A DNA stretch of 64,000 nucleotides from Sphingomonas sp. HF-S4 (GTDB lineage Bacteria > Pseudomonadota > Alphaproteobacteria > Sphingomonadales > Sphingomonadaceae): the NCBI RefSeq assembly GCF_032911445.1, contig NZ_JAWJEJ010000001.1, positions 372,001-436,000 of the forward strand, in the 5' to 3' direction. A program made the translations under genes and the position numbers. This document shows, in pieces, positions 16,115-25,117 of the stretch. Within the stretch, counting starts at the first letter, position 1. Every line of letters begins with the position of its first letter. Below the pieces are notes generated by a model that was given only the letters and a program-made list of their open reading frames with translations, did no database searches and was not told the DNA's origin.

Positions 16115-17377
16115 GTGCTTTGCTCTGGCGAAAGCGTAACTGGTTTAGATTTTCTCGCACCTGCGAAGGGTGGTGGGGCTGCGTGGCGACGTATTGCTGC
16201 GCTGCACCGTGGGCCACTTTTGCTGTTGGGCGGGGCCATGATCGGCATATTGCCGGTCGGTGCCGCGCATGCGCAGGAGAAGGGTGCCAAACCCCCCGAA
16301 CAGGGGCTGCGGATCGAGCCGTCGATCGTCGCGGTCTATGATTCGAACGTCTATCGCGTCGATTCGGACGTGGCCGATCCGGTCGCCGACGTCATCGTCA
16401 CGCCGGCGGTCGAGGTGCGTTTCGACCGCGACATCGGCGTTCGCGCGATCAGCTTGCGTGCGCTGGCGGGATACGATCGGTTCGTGTCCGAAACCGGCCG
16501 GAGCAAGCCGCGCTTCGAACTCGAGGGTAGCGGCAAGTTCCTGATCGCCGGGCAATGCGCAGTGCGGCCGCTCGCCAGCTATCGCCAGCAGCGCGCCGAT
16601 TATGGCGACATCAACAGCGCGAGCGAGAACCTGCAGAAATTCTCGACGCTTGGCGTCTCGGCCGATTGCGAGCGCCCCGCCGGGCTCTATCCGGTGGCGA
16701 GCTGGCGGCGCGATACCACGCGCAACGGCGACGGCTTCGAATATGCCGATCAGACGAGCAATCTCTACCGCGCCGGGATCGGCTATGCCCGGCCGAGCCT
16801 GGGCAAGCTGACTGCCTATTACGAGCGCGTCACCAGCGATCGGCCCGAGCTTGGTGTTGAGAACCGCAGCGATGCCTATGGCCTGTCCTTCGCGCGATCG
16901 GTGTCTCCGATCACGTCGATCGACGCCGATTTCCGTTGGATGCACGTCACCAGCACCGCGCCGGCGGTCAGCGATTATGACGGGCCGGGCTGGACGGTGC
17001 GGCTGTCGACGATGGCGATTCCGCGGGTCAAGCTGACCGCGGCGACCGAGCGGTCGATCGTCAACGACAGCCTGATCGCCACCGGCTTCGCGATCCGTAC
17101 CGCGCATCGGCTCTCGGCCGAGGTGGCGCTTAGCGAACTTACCACGATCGGCGTGTTCGGCGAACTGGTCCGCCGCGACTTCCGCCAGGACGCAAGCATC
17201 AGGCCGTTCGCCTATACGCACGACCGGACGAACCAGTTCGGTTTGACGGCATCGCGCAAGATCACCGAGCGCTTTGCCCTGGATTTTTCCCTGTCCCGCC
17301 TGGATCGGGCCACGAACAGCGACGTTTCCAATTTTCGTGCGACGCGCGTGGCGCTCGGCGCAACCATGAGGTTCTGA
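16115..17377 (+). CDS. Outer-membrane beta-barrel protein of the exopolysaccharide locus
   Basis: This 420-residue protein has a long N-terminal leader ending GAAHAQ, then many alternating amphipathic strands (IEPSIVAVYDSNVYRVDS, FALDFSLSRLDRATNSD). It ends in RVALGATMRF, with the C-terminal Phe typical of outer-membrane barrels. Comparable barrel proteins occur in sphingan and other exopolysaccharide clusters and may help release polymer. The GTG at 16115 is the first start that keeps the whole leader. It is the first gene of a run to 31112 with no gap above 25 nt. Confidence 0.8.
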   Translation: MLCSGESVTGLDFLAPAKGGGAAWRRIAALHRGPLLLLGGAMIGILPVGAAHAQEKGAKPPEQGLRIEPSIVAVYDSNVYRVDSDVADPVADVIVTPAVEVRFDRDIGVRAISLRALAGYDRFVSETGRSKPRFELEGSGKFLIAGQCAVRPLASYRQQRADYGDINSASENLQKFSTLGVSADCERPAGLYPVASWRRDTTRNGDGFEYADQTSNLYRAGIGYARPSLGKLTAYYERVTSDRPELGVENRSDAYGLSFARSVSPITSIDADFRWMHVTSTAPAVSDYDGPGWTVRLSTMAIPRVKLTAATERSIVNDSLIATGFAIRTAHRLSAEVALSELTTIGVFGELVRRDFRQDASIRPFAYTHDRTNQFGLTASRKITERFALDFSLSRLDRATNSDVSNFRATRVALGATMRF

Positions 17378-17381
17378 ACCG

Positions 17382-18227
17382 ATGAGGTACATTGACATTT
17401 CGCTGCCCGTCTTCGCTATGCTCGTCGCGGCGCCGGCAATCGCGCAGACCAGCGGCGCTGGCCTTACCGCGGCATCGCCCCCGGCAGCCCCCGCGGCGGC
17501 CGCGGCGCCGCCTGCCGCGGCGGCCAGCGCCGCCCCCGGCTACCGGCTCGGCCCCGACGACGAAGTGAAGGTGTTCATCTACGGCCAGCCCGATCTCTCG
17601 GTCACCACTCGGGTCAAGGCCGACGGCTCGATCCGGCTGGCGATGCTCGGCGCGGTCGACGTGCGCGGGAAGACCACCGCCGAACTCGCCGATGCGATCG
17701 CCGCGGGCTATGCCTCGGGCGGCTATCTCGAGCGCCCCTCGGTCAATGTCGAGGTCTCGCAGTTCGTCAGCCGCTCGGTCACCGTGCTCGGCAACGTGCC
17801 GCAGGCGGGCAATTATCCGCTCGACCGGCCCTACAGCGTCGCCGCGATGCTCGCCAAGGCGGGCGGCGCCACCCAGACCGGTGCCAATGCCGTGATCCTC
17901 ACGCCCGCCGACGGCAGTGGCCCGGTGCGCATCTCGCTGGCCGACATGAATGCCGGCGCCGGACGCGCGCTCGCGCCGGGCGACATCCTGTTCGTGCCGC
18001 CGGCCGAGAAAATCTATGTCTATGGCCAGGTGCAGGAGCCGGGCGCGTTCAACTTCGTCCCCGGCCAGACCTTCCGCCAGGCGCTCGCGCTCGCCGGTGG
18101 GCCGACGCTCGCGGGCTCGACCAAGCGTATCAAGGTGCGCCGCGTGGGCAAGGAGGTCGAAGGCATCAATCTCGACGACGCGGTCCAGCCCGAAGACGTG
18201 CTGGTGATCCGCGAGAAGCTGTTTTGA
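17382..18227 (+). CDS. Polysaccharide export outer-membrane protein (Wza/OPX family)
   Basis: This 281-residue protein has a signal peptide (SLPVFAMLVAAPAIAQT) and an Ala/Pro linker. The polysaccharide-export domain follows (YRLGPDDEVKVFIYGQPDLS, then KADGSIRLAMLGAVDVRGKT), with SLBB-type repeats after it (VTVLGNVPQAGNYPLDRPYS; KIYVYGQVQEPGAFNFVPGQ). It would form the outer-membrane/periplasmic channel for the polymer, as SpsD/GelD do in sphingan systems. No lipobox Cys is present, unlike E. coli Wza. Confidence 0.92.
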   Translation: MRYIDISLPVFAMLVAAPAIAQTSGAGLTAASPPAAPAAAAAPPAAAASAAPGYRLGPDDEVKVFIYGQPDLSVTTRVKADGSIRLAMLGAVDVRGKTTAELADAIAAGYASGGYLERPSVNVEVSQFVSRSVTVLGNVPQAGNYPLDRPYSVAAMLAKAGGATQTGANAVILTPADGSGPVRISLADMNAGAGRALAPGDILFVPPAEKIYVYGQVQEPGAFNFVPGQTFRQALALAGGPTLAGSTKRIKVRRVGKEVEGINLDDAVQPEDVLVIREKLF

Positions 18228-18250
18228 ACATGACCTACCGGAGCCATCAG

Positions 18251-19573
18251 ATGGGCTGGACCGAAAGACTGCAGCACTGGCTGCGCGGGCTGCTGGGCGG
18301 AGACCCGGGCGGCAGGCGGATCCCGGAGCGGATCGATTACGCATCGCAGCCGGCTGAGGAATCGGTGGTGGTGCCGATCTCCGCCGCGCCCAAGCCGGCG
18401 ATCGCGTTTCGTCGCAACGCGGTGTTCGCGGCGTTCAACACCGCGGTGCCGGTGAGCGATCGTCACGGCCTTGCCGGACGCAAGCAGGAACTGGCGCGGC
18501 TGATCGACGCGGTGGTCAAGCAGCGCAAGCATGCGCTGATCTATGGCGCGCGCGGATCGGGCAAGACCTCGCTCGCGCGGGTGTTCGGCGATCTCGCCGA
18601 CGAGGCCGGGTGTGTCGCGCTCTATGGTTCGGCCAGCGAAGGTGCGGACGTGGACGGGCTGTTCCGCCCGTTCCTCGACGAGCTGCCGGTGCAGCGCGGG
18701 GTGGCTGTCCCCGCCGACAAGCCGCTCGGCGTCCAGCAGCTCGCCAACATCTTCGTCCAGGGCGTCCAGCAGCGCACGCTGCTGATCATCGACGAGTTCG
18801 ATCGCGTCGCCGCCGATCGCACCAAACACGACGTCGCCGCGTTGCTCAAGCTGCTCACCGACATGCACTCGACCGTCCAGATCGTGCTCGTCGGCATCGC
18901 CGGCAATGTCGACGGGCTGCTCGCCGCGCACCCCTCGCTGCGGCGGCACCTTTCGGCCCAGCCGGTCGCGCCGATCGAGCGCGACGAACTTGCCGGTTTG
19001 CTGCGGCTCTGCGCGCAGCAGGCCGGGCTTGCCTTCGAGGAGGATGCCGTCCAGACGATCGTATCGGCGGCGATCGGCTCGCCTTATCACGCACGGCTGT
19101 TCGGGATGCACGCCGCGCTCACCGCCGAGTCCGCCGGGCGCGAGCGCATTACGCTCGGCGATTCGCAAAAGGGACTTGCCGAGGCGCTTGCAGAATGGGG
19201 CGATCTCACCCCCGACATCTGCCACGTGTTCGAGCATGCGCTCACCCAGGCCGGCCAGTTGCGCGGGATGATCGCGCTGGCCGGCGTGCTCGCCGCGCAT
19301 GCCCCGGTGCTCACCTTCGAGCGGCTCAACGCTGCGGGCGTCGATCTGTTCGGCGAGGAGCTGGGCGGTGCCGCGGCGGTCGATCGCACGATCGGCCTGA
19401 TCGCGGCGGCGCTTTCCGAGGACGGCATGCCGGGCGAGCTCCAGTTCGCCGATTCGCTGTCGCCGCAATTCCTCGTGCTGATGGCCAACGGGTCGTCGCG
19501 GGCGCGCAGCGCGGCGCCGTCGGCGCGTGAAGCGCTCGATGCGCGCGAACTGCTCCAGGGAGTCGGGCTATGA
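18251..19573 (+). CDS. ExeA-like AAA+ ATPase in the exopolysaccharide operon
   Basis: This 440-residue cytoplasmic protein has an intact Walker A (GARGSGKTS, about residues 98-106), Walker B (LLIIDEFDRV), a sensor-1-like segment (IVLVGIAGN) and an arginine-rich loop (HPSLRRHLS). This is the AAA plan shared by ExeA/TniB-type proteins and by ATPases linked to other exopolysaccharide systems. ATG 18251 is chosen because GGAG lies 7 nt upstream; ATG 18230 and TTG 18224 are alternatives. It sits between the exporter and the co-polymerase, which is not a classical place for such an ATPase. Its partner is unknown. Confidence 0.75.
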   Translation: MGWTERLQHWLRGLLGGDPGGRRIPERIDYASQPAEESVVVPISAAPKPAIAFRRNAVFAAFNTAVPVSDRHGLAGRKQELARLIDAVVKQRKHALIYGARGSGKTSLARVFGDLADEAGCVALYGSASEGADVDGLFRPFLDELPVQRGVAVPADKPLGVQQLANIFVQGVQQRTLLIIDEFDRVAADRTKHDVAALLKLLTDMHSTVQIVLVGIAGNVDGLLAAHPSLRRHLSAQPVAPIERDELAGLLRLCAQQAGLAFEEDAVQTIVSAAIGSPYHARLFGMHAALTAESAGRERITLGDSQKGLAEALAEWGDLTPDICHVFEHALTQAGQLRGMIALAGVLAAHAPVLTFERLNAAGVDLFGEELGGAAAVDRTIGLIAAALSEDGMPGELQFADSLSPQFLVLMANGSSRARSAAPSAREALDARELLQGVGL

Positions 19574-20931
19574 CGATCAAGCCGGCCGATCTCATCGAGG
19601 CGCTCAAGGCGCGCTGGCTGCTGGTCGCGGCGATCGCGGGCGCGCTATTCGCGCTCGTCGCCGGGCTCGCGCTTATGCAGCCGCGGCAGTATCAGGCGAC
19701 CTCGTCGCTGCTCCTCGATCTCTCGCAGACCGATCCCACCGACAGCGGCCAGCAGCAGCAGGCCCGCGTCGAGACCGATTCGATCATCGCCACCCAGGTC
19801 GATCTCATCAAGAGCGCCAAGGTAACCGACGCGGTCGCCAAGGCCGCGGGCTTCCTCGACGCGACTCCGGCCGATCTGCCCCCGGCGGCGCGGCTTCAGC
19901 AGGCCGCGGCGCGAGTGCGCGCGGGGCTCACCGTCACCACCGGGCGGCAGAGCAATGTGCTCCAGATCCAGTTCATGGATGCCGATCCCGCAGTCGCTGC
20001 CAAGGTCGCCAACCTCACGGCGCAGATCTACATGCGCGAGCAGGTCGCGCTGCGTGCCTCGACCGCGCAGGGCTCGGCCGAATGGTTCGAGGCGCGCACC
20101 GCCGATGTCCGCCGCCGCTACGAAGTCGCGCAGAAGAAGCTCTCGGACTTCCAGCGCGCGCACGACATCATCGGCATGAACCGCATGGATCTCGAGGCCG
20201 AGAAGCTCAAGAACCTCTCGGCACACCTCGTCCAGGCGCAGGCCGATGCCGCCGCCGCGCACTCCAAATCGGGATCGGCGGCAGTGGCCGAGGTCTCGAC
20301 CTCGCTCGTCGTGCAGAACATCGAGGAGGCCGTCGCCACCCAGTCGGGCAAGATGGCCGAGCTCGCCAAGTCGCTCGGACCCAACCATCCCCGGATGGTC
20401 GCGGCGCGCGCCGAGCTGGCCGAGCTCCAGGCCAGCCTGCGTGCCTCGCGCTCGACCCAGGCGGCGGCGATGACCGCCAATAGCGGCGCCGCGACCCGGC
20501 GCGAGAGCGAGCTGCGCGGCGAAATGGCGGCGCAGGAGGATCGCATGATCCGCATGTCGGGGGTGCAGGACCAGCTGATGGTCATGCAGCGCGATGTCGA
20601 GGCGGCGCGCCAGACCTATGATACCGTCCGCCAGCGCTTCAACGAGGCCGCGCTCAAGAGCCAGATCTCGCAGCCCAATGCGAGCTCGCTCGACGAGGCG
20701 ACGGTGCCGCTGTTCCCCGCGACGCCGAACCTGCCCTTGTGGTTCGTCGCGGGCATCGCGCTCGGGCTGCTCGCCGGGGTCGCGGTGGTCGTGCTCGGTG
20801 AGATCCTGCGCCCGCGGGTGCGCACCGTGAACGGCCTTGCCGCTTCGACCGAAGTCGAAGTCATCGCCGATCTTTCCCCCAAGTCGCGGGCCGTCGACGG
20901 CCTGTTCGTTCCCCGTCAGGAGGCTGCATGA
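19570..20931 (+). CDS. Polysaccharide co-polymerase (Wzc N-terminal/GNVR type)
   Basis: This 453-residue protein has one helix near the N-terminus (about 16-38) and one near 390-412 (WFVAGIALGLLAGVAVVVL), with a large coiled-coil periplasmic domain between them. The family signatures are a Wzz-like segment (YQATSSLLLDLSQ) and a Pro-rich region before helix 2 (LDEATVPLFPATPNLPLWF). There is no kinase domain; it stops about 40 residues after helix 2. It should control chain length with the kinase-like protein encoded next, as in split GelC/GelE systems. It overlaps both neighbours by 4 nt. Confidence 0.88.
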   Translation: MTIKPADLIEALKARWLLVAAIAGALFALVAGLALMQPRQYQATSSLLLDLSQTDPTDSGQQQQARVETDSIIATQVDLIKSAKVTDAVAKAAGFLDATPADLPPAARLQQAAARVRAGLTVTTGRQSNVLQIQFMDADPAVAAKVANLTAQIYMREQVALRASTAQGSAEWFEARTADVRRRYEVAQKKLSDFQRAHDIIGMNRMDLEAEKLKNLSAHLVQAQADAAAAHSKSGSAAVAEVSTSLVVQNIEEAVATQSGKMAELAKSLGPNHPRMVAARAELAELQASLRASRSTQAAAMTANSGAATRRESELRGEMAAQEDRMIRMSGVQDQLMVMQRDVEAARQTYDTVRQRFNEAALKSQISQPNASSLDEATVPLFPATPNLPLWFVAGIALGLLAGVAVVVLGEILRPRVRTVNGLAASTEVEVIADLSPKSRAVDGLFVPRQEAA

Positions 20932-21677
20932 GGCTCCGTTCCACTGCGGGTGCCAACCCGCTGCTCGCCGAGGCCGCGTTCCATCCGGCCGATCCCGAAA
21001 CCCAGGGGCAGGGCGGTCTAGCGCTGCTTGCTCCGGGCGATGAGCGCGTCGATCCGCTGGTCACTGCCGCGTTCGATGCCGACCACCCCTATGTCGCCAA
21101 GGTGCGCAAGGTCCGCGCCAAGCTGCTCGCCAAGGCCCGCGAGGCAAAGGGGGCCGATGGCAGGCTGCGGCTGGCGATCCTGTCGCTCCAAGGTGGCGAC
21201 GAGGCGTCAATTCTCGCCGCCAATCTCGCCGCGGTGATGGCGCAGATGGACGGGCCGACGATCCTGGTCGATGGCGATATCGAGCAGCCTTCGCTCGATC
21301 GGCTGCTGCGCCTGCCCAATCGCATCGGGCTGGCCGAGCAACTGGGCGGGATGGCGCTGCGGCTGCCGGTGCTCCAGTCCGCGATCGACCGGCTGTGGCT
21401 GATGCCCGCCGGCCAGGCCGCGGGCGGCGCCGCCACGCTCGTGGAAAAGGGCTCGCTCGCCGAGGCCGCGGCGGGCTGGAACCTGCCCGAGGCGAATCTG
21501 CTCGCCTATCTCGCCGAGCGCCCGCGCGGCGGCACCGCATTCGGCAACATTCTCGAGAAGTTCGACGCGGTCGTGATCGTTGCGCGCCGCGGGGTGACCC
21601 CCGTCGCCGAGATCCGCCGCGTCATCGACGATCTCGATCGCCACCACATCCCGATCGCCGGCTCGGTGGTCAGTTGA
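20928..21677 (+). CDS. BY-kinase-like (CpsD/SpsE type) protein with a lost P-loop
   Basis: This 249-residue protein aligns with the cytoplasmic tyrosine-kinase half of Wzc systems: ILVDGDIEQPSLDRLL (about 112-127) matches the Walker A' motif and LPNRIGLAEQLGG follows. Where GEGKST is expected, residues about 89-95 read GGDEASI, so the catalytic Lys and the Ser/Thr are missing. The usual C-terminal Tyr cluster is absent, the protein ending IAGSVVS. It is probably a non-catalytic partner of the co-polymerase; lack of ATP binding is inferred from the motif loss. It overlaps the upstream gene by 4 nt. Confidence 0.8.
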   Translation: MRLRSTAGANPLLAEAAFHPADPETQGQGGLALLAPGDERVDPLVTAAFDADHPYVAKVRKVRAKLLAKAREAKGADGRLRLAILSLQGGDEASILAANLAAVMAQMDGPTILVDGDIEQPSLDRLLRLPNRIGLAEQLGGMALRLPVLQSAIDRLWLMPAGQAAGGAATLVEKGSLAEAAAGWNLPEANLLAYLAERPRGGTAFGNILEKFDAVVIVARRGVTPVAEIRRVIDDLDRHHIPIAGSVVS

Positions 21678-21688
21678 AGGAGCGGGCA

Positions 21689-22483
21689 ATGCACGGAACC
21701 ACGATGGATCTCGGGCTGCGCGACCAGGGCCGCTCGGAGACCGCCTGGGTGGGCGGCGTGCCGGTATCGACGCTGTCGCTCAAGGAGCTGATCGACAAGA
21801 TGTTGCGCGATGCGCCGCTGCGGCTGGCCGCCGGCGACCCCCCGTTGCTGGTGTTCGACTGCAACGGACACGGCCTGTCGCTCAACGCCACCGACAAGGC
21901 CTTCGCCAAGGATCTGGCGCAGGGCGACCTGATCCACGCCGACGGCCAGGTGATCGTCAAGGCGTCGCAATGGCTCGGTGGCCCGAAGATCGAGGATCGC
22001 TCGAGCACCACCGACATGTTCATCGACAGCCTGTCCGGGGCCGGGGCGGCCAAGGTGCGCTATTTCCTGCTCGGTGGCACCGAAGACGTAAACGCGGCCT
22101 GCGCCGACAAGATCACCGCCGACACGCCAGGGCTCGAGCTCGCCGGTCGCCGCAACGGTTTTTGGACGCGCGAGGAAGAGAGTGCGGTGATCGACGCGAT
22201 CAACGCTGCCGCGCCCGACGTCCTCTGGGTCGGCACCGGCAAGCCGCGCGAGCAGGCGTTCTGCGTGCGCAACCGCGATCGGATCAAGGCGGGCTGGATC
22301 GTCACCTGTGGCGGGCTATTCAACTACATCACCGGGGATTATCCGCGCGCGCCGCAATGGATGCAGGATGCCGGGCTCGAATGGCTCCACCGCATGGTCA
22401 CCAACCCGCGGCATCTCGCCTGGCGCTACCTGACCACCAACCCGCACGCGATGTACCTGATCTGGAAGCATCGCAATGGCTGA
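21689..22483 (+). CDS. WecG/TagA/CpsF family glycosyltransferase
   Basis: This 264-residue protein belongs to GT26. Visible signatures are DCNGHGLSL, an ADGQVIVKAS-type segment, LLGGTEDVNAACADK, APDVLWVGTGKPREQAF, and CGGLFNYITGDYPRAPQWMQ with GLEWLHRMVTNPRHLAWRY at the C-terminus. It adds a sugar to a lipid-linked acceptor on the inner face of the membrane, often the second residue. A strong AAGGAG precedes the ATG at 21689. It overlaps the flippase gene by 8 nt. Confidence 0.9.
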   Translation: MHGTTMDLGLRDQGRSETAWVGGVPVSTLSLKELIDKMLRDAPLRLAAGDPPLLVFDCNGHGLSLNATDKAFAKDLAQGDLIHADGQVIVKASQWLGGPKIEDRSSTTDMFIDSLSGAGAAKVRYFLLGGTEDVNAACADKITADTPGLELAGRRNGFWTREEESAVIDAINAAAPDVLWVGTGKPREQAFCVRNRDRIKAGWIVTCGGLFNYITGDYPRAPQWMQDAGLEWLHRMVTNPRHLAWRYLTTNPHAMYLIWKHRNG

Positions 22484-23744
22484 GGCAGTCGCCCTGCCTC
22501 CCGAAAAGAAGCTTCGCGCAACGCTGGCCCGGTTCGGGCTGGCGAGCATGTCGTCGGCGGCGGTGTCGGTCAGCCACTTGCTCGTCCAGCTCGTCGCAGT
22601 GCGGCGGCTGGAAGCGGCAGAGATCGGCACGCTCGCCTTCCTGCTGGTGATCATCCAGTTCGGCTACGGCCTGTCCAACGCGCTGGTCTCGACGCCCTAT
22701 GCGATCGCAGTTAACCAGCGCGAGGACGGAAGCGAAGACGGCTTGGACTTCTTCTTCCCGCTCAACCTGCTGCTCGCGCTGTCGCAAGGCCTCCTCTGCG
22801 CCGCAATCGGCTGGGCGATGGTCGGGCCCTGGGCGGCGCTTGCGTTCGGGCTGGCGGGGGTGTTCTCGCTGCTCCGCTGGTTCGGCCGGGCCAATGCCTA
22901 TGCCCATCACACGCCGGGCGCCGCTGCGGTATCGGACATGGTGTACGCGATCCTCGTCATCGCCGGCGTCGGCGCGACGCTCTCGGCGGGCGCGCATATC
23001 GAGCTGTTCGGCGCGGTACTCGCCGGGGCGGGGGCGCTGGCACTGATTCCGTTCGGCGGCGCCTATCTCGCGCGGCACAAGCCCTCAGGGCTAGGCCGCG
23101 CCTTCTCCGCCTATCGTCCGGTTTGGAAGCGCCAGTCGGCGTGGACGCTGATCGGCGTGATCACCACCGAAGCGACCTCGAACGCGCACAGCTACATCGT
23201 CACGCTTTTCGCGGGTCCAGCCGCGTTCGCCCCCATCGCGGTGGGCATGCTGTTCTTCCGCCCGGTCAATGTCTGCATCACCGCGCTGACCCAGCTCGAA
23301 CGCCCGCGCATGGCGCGCGCAGTGGGGAAGGGCGACGATCGCTCGGCGCGTGGCTCGGCGCGCGCCTTCATGGCCGCTTTGCTCGTCATCTGGATCGCCA
23401 CCGCCGCTCTGGCCGCGCTGATCCTGGCATTCTTGCCGCAGATCATCCTCAAGCCGACCTTGTCGGTGCAGGCGGTGATGATCGCGGTCGCGCTCTGCGC
23501 CGCTTTGTCGCTGGTCCAGTGCCTGCAGGCGCCGGTCAGTGTGCTCACCCAGGCGCGCGGCGCGTTCAAGCCGCTCGCCGCGACCAGCGTGCGCAGCTGC
23601 ATCGTCGGGGTTGCTGCGGTGGTCGCGATCACCTTGCTCGCACCGTCGGTCTATACGATCGCAGGCGTTGTGCTCGCCCAGGCGGTGATGCTGTTCGGCA
23701 TCTGGCGGCTCGACCGCAAGGCCCGCCGCGAGATGGCGGCGTGA
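22476..23744 (+). CDS. Wzx-type polysaccharide flippase
   Basis: This 422-residue integral membrane protein has about 12 hydrophobic helices from residue 20 to 410. It resembles the polysaccharide/lipid-flippase superfamily, with an N-terminal FGLASMSSAAVSVSHLLVQL-like helix and long paired helices throughout. It should move the lipid-linked repeat to the periplasmic side. Placement between the GT26 gene and the polymerase gene supports this. It overlaps the next gene by 4 nt (GTGA). Confidence 0.82.
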   Translation: MAEAVALPPEKKLRATLARFGLASMSSAAVSVSHLLVQLVAVRRLEAAEIGTLAFLLVIIQFGYGLSNALVSTPYAIAVNQREDGSEDGLDFFFPLNLLLALSQGLLCAAIGWAMVGPWAALAFGLAGVFSLLRWFGRANAYAHHTPGAAAVSDMVYAILVIAGVGATLSAGAHIELFGAVLAGAGALALIPFGGAYLARHKPSGLGRAFSAYRPVWKRQSAWTLIGVITTEATSNAHSYIVTLFAGPAAFAPIAVGMLFFRPVNVCITALTQLERPRMARAVGKGDDRSARGSARAFMAALLVIWIATAALAALILAFLPQIILKPTLSVQAVMIAVALCAALSLVQCLQAPVSVLTQARGAFKPLAATSVRSCIVGVAAVVAITLLAPSVYTIAGVVLAQAVMLFGIWRLDRKARREMAA

Positions 23745-25117
23745 GCCTCGCGCTACCCTGGTATCGCGGGCGCCTTCCGCAGCGCGCGAGCGCGCCGGCG
23801 GCGCGCGGCCAGGCTCCGTCGAGCCGCGCCGAGGCGCTGATCCCGGTCGCGCAGTTCGTCTATTTCATCTTCCTGATGATGATCTTCATCGGCCAGCAGC
23901 CCTTTTCGGCGCGCAACCAGGAGCAGCTCGTCGCGATGGCCTCGGCCAATGACGGGTCGGACCTCTTCAAGCAGGCCTTCTTCATCGGCTTCGCGATGCT
24001 GCTGACGTTGGTCGAGCTCGTTCGCCGCCACCGCCTGCAATACCGGTTCACCTATTGGCCGCTGCTGGTGATGCTCGGCTGGTTTTTGTTGAGCTGCGCC
24101 TGGGGCGTCGATCCGTTCGTGTCGTTCAAGCGCGCGATGCAGCAGGTGATCGTGATCTACATCACCTTCCTGTCGCTGGCGCTGATCGGCCCTGAGCGGA
24201 TCTACCGCACCTTGATGGCCGCGCTGATCACTTCACTGCTGATATGCTGGGTGTCGCTGCCGCTGACTCCCAACGCATTCCACCCGCCGACCGAAAGCGA
24301 CAAGGCGCTGATCGGCGCGTGGCGCGGATTCTTCTTCCACAAGAACATCGCCGGCGCCGTGATGGCGGTCACGTTCGTGCTGACGGCGCACGCCTTCTTC
24401 ACCACGCGCAAATGGTATTACGCGCTGTTCTCGATCATGGCCTTCGTCTTCGTGGTAGGGACCAAGAGCAAGACCTCGCTCGCCTTGTGCTTCGGCATCC
24501 TCGCGGTCAGCGCGGTCTATCGCGTGCTCAGCCAGTCGGTCGCCAAGCGTGCGGTGCTGCTGCTCCTCGTCGGTGCGGGCATGCTGGCGTTTCTCGGGCT
24601 CTACATCGCGTTCGAGACTACGGTCGAGCGCTGGCTCGCCGATCCGACCGCGTTCACCGGTCGCGTATCGATCTGGCGTGTCGCGATCGACTATCTCGCC
24701 GATCACCCCTGGCTCGGCTCGGGGTTCGGCGGCTTCTGGCAAGTTGGCGCGCTCTCGCCCGCGCACGACTATCTCAACCAGCAATTCCAGCTGCTCACCG
24801 CGCATTCGCACAACGGCTATCTCGAGATCCTCGTGACCACCGGGCCGGTGGGCCTGATGCTGCTGTTGCTCTCGTTCGTCGTGCTGCCGGCGTGGTGGTT
24901 CCTCACCGGCACCACCAAGGCCAACGCCACGCTGATGGCGTCGGCCTTCGCGATCTGGAGCTTCGTTCTCTACCAGAACCTGCTCGAGACTTCGTTCTTC
25001 GACAAGGACCGCCAGGTCTGGGTGATCTTCCTGTCCTCGCTCGCGATCGCGCATGCCTCGTTCAAGGCCGTCGATCGCCCGCGCTGGCATCGCCAACCTT
25101 CCGGAGGCACCGCTTGA
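23741..25117 (+). CDS. O-antigen/exopolysaccharide polymerase (Wzy-like)
   Basis: This 458-residue protein has about ten transmembrane helices and the O-antigen ligase/polymerase signature in the second half. A large periplasmic loop (about 300-370) contains GRVSIWRVAIDYLADHPWLG-SGFGGFW and AHSHNGYLEILVTTGPVGL, including the His and Asn typical of this fold. It should join repeat units in the periplasm. The start is GTG 23741, overlapping the flippase stop. A different frame opens further upstream but is a shadow. Confidence 0.88.
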   Translation: MSLALPWYRGRLPQRASAPAARGQAPSSRAEALIPVAQFVYFIFLMMIFIGQQPFSARNQEQLVAMASANDGSDLFKQAFFIGFAMLLTLVELVRRHRLQYRFTYWPLLVMLGWFLLSCAWGVDPFVSFKRAMQQVIVIYITFLSLALIGPERIYRTLMAALITSLLICWVSLPLTPNAFHPPTESDKALIGAWRGFFFHKNIAGAVMAVTFVLTAHAFFTTRKWYYALFSIMAFVFVVGTKSKTSLALCFGILAVSAVYRVLSQSVAKRAVLLLLVGAGMLAFLGLYIAFETTVERWLADPTAFTGRVSIWRVAIDYLADHPWLGSGFGGFWQVGALSPAHDYLNQQFQLLTAHSHNGYLEILVTTGPVGLMLLLLSFVVLPAWWFLTGTTKANATLMASAFAIWSFVLYQNLLETSFFDKDRQVWVIFLSSLAIAHASFKAVDRPRWHRQPSGGTA

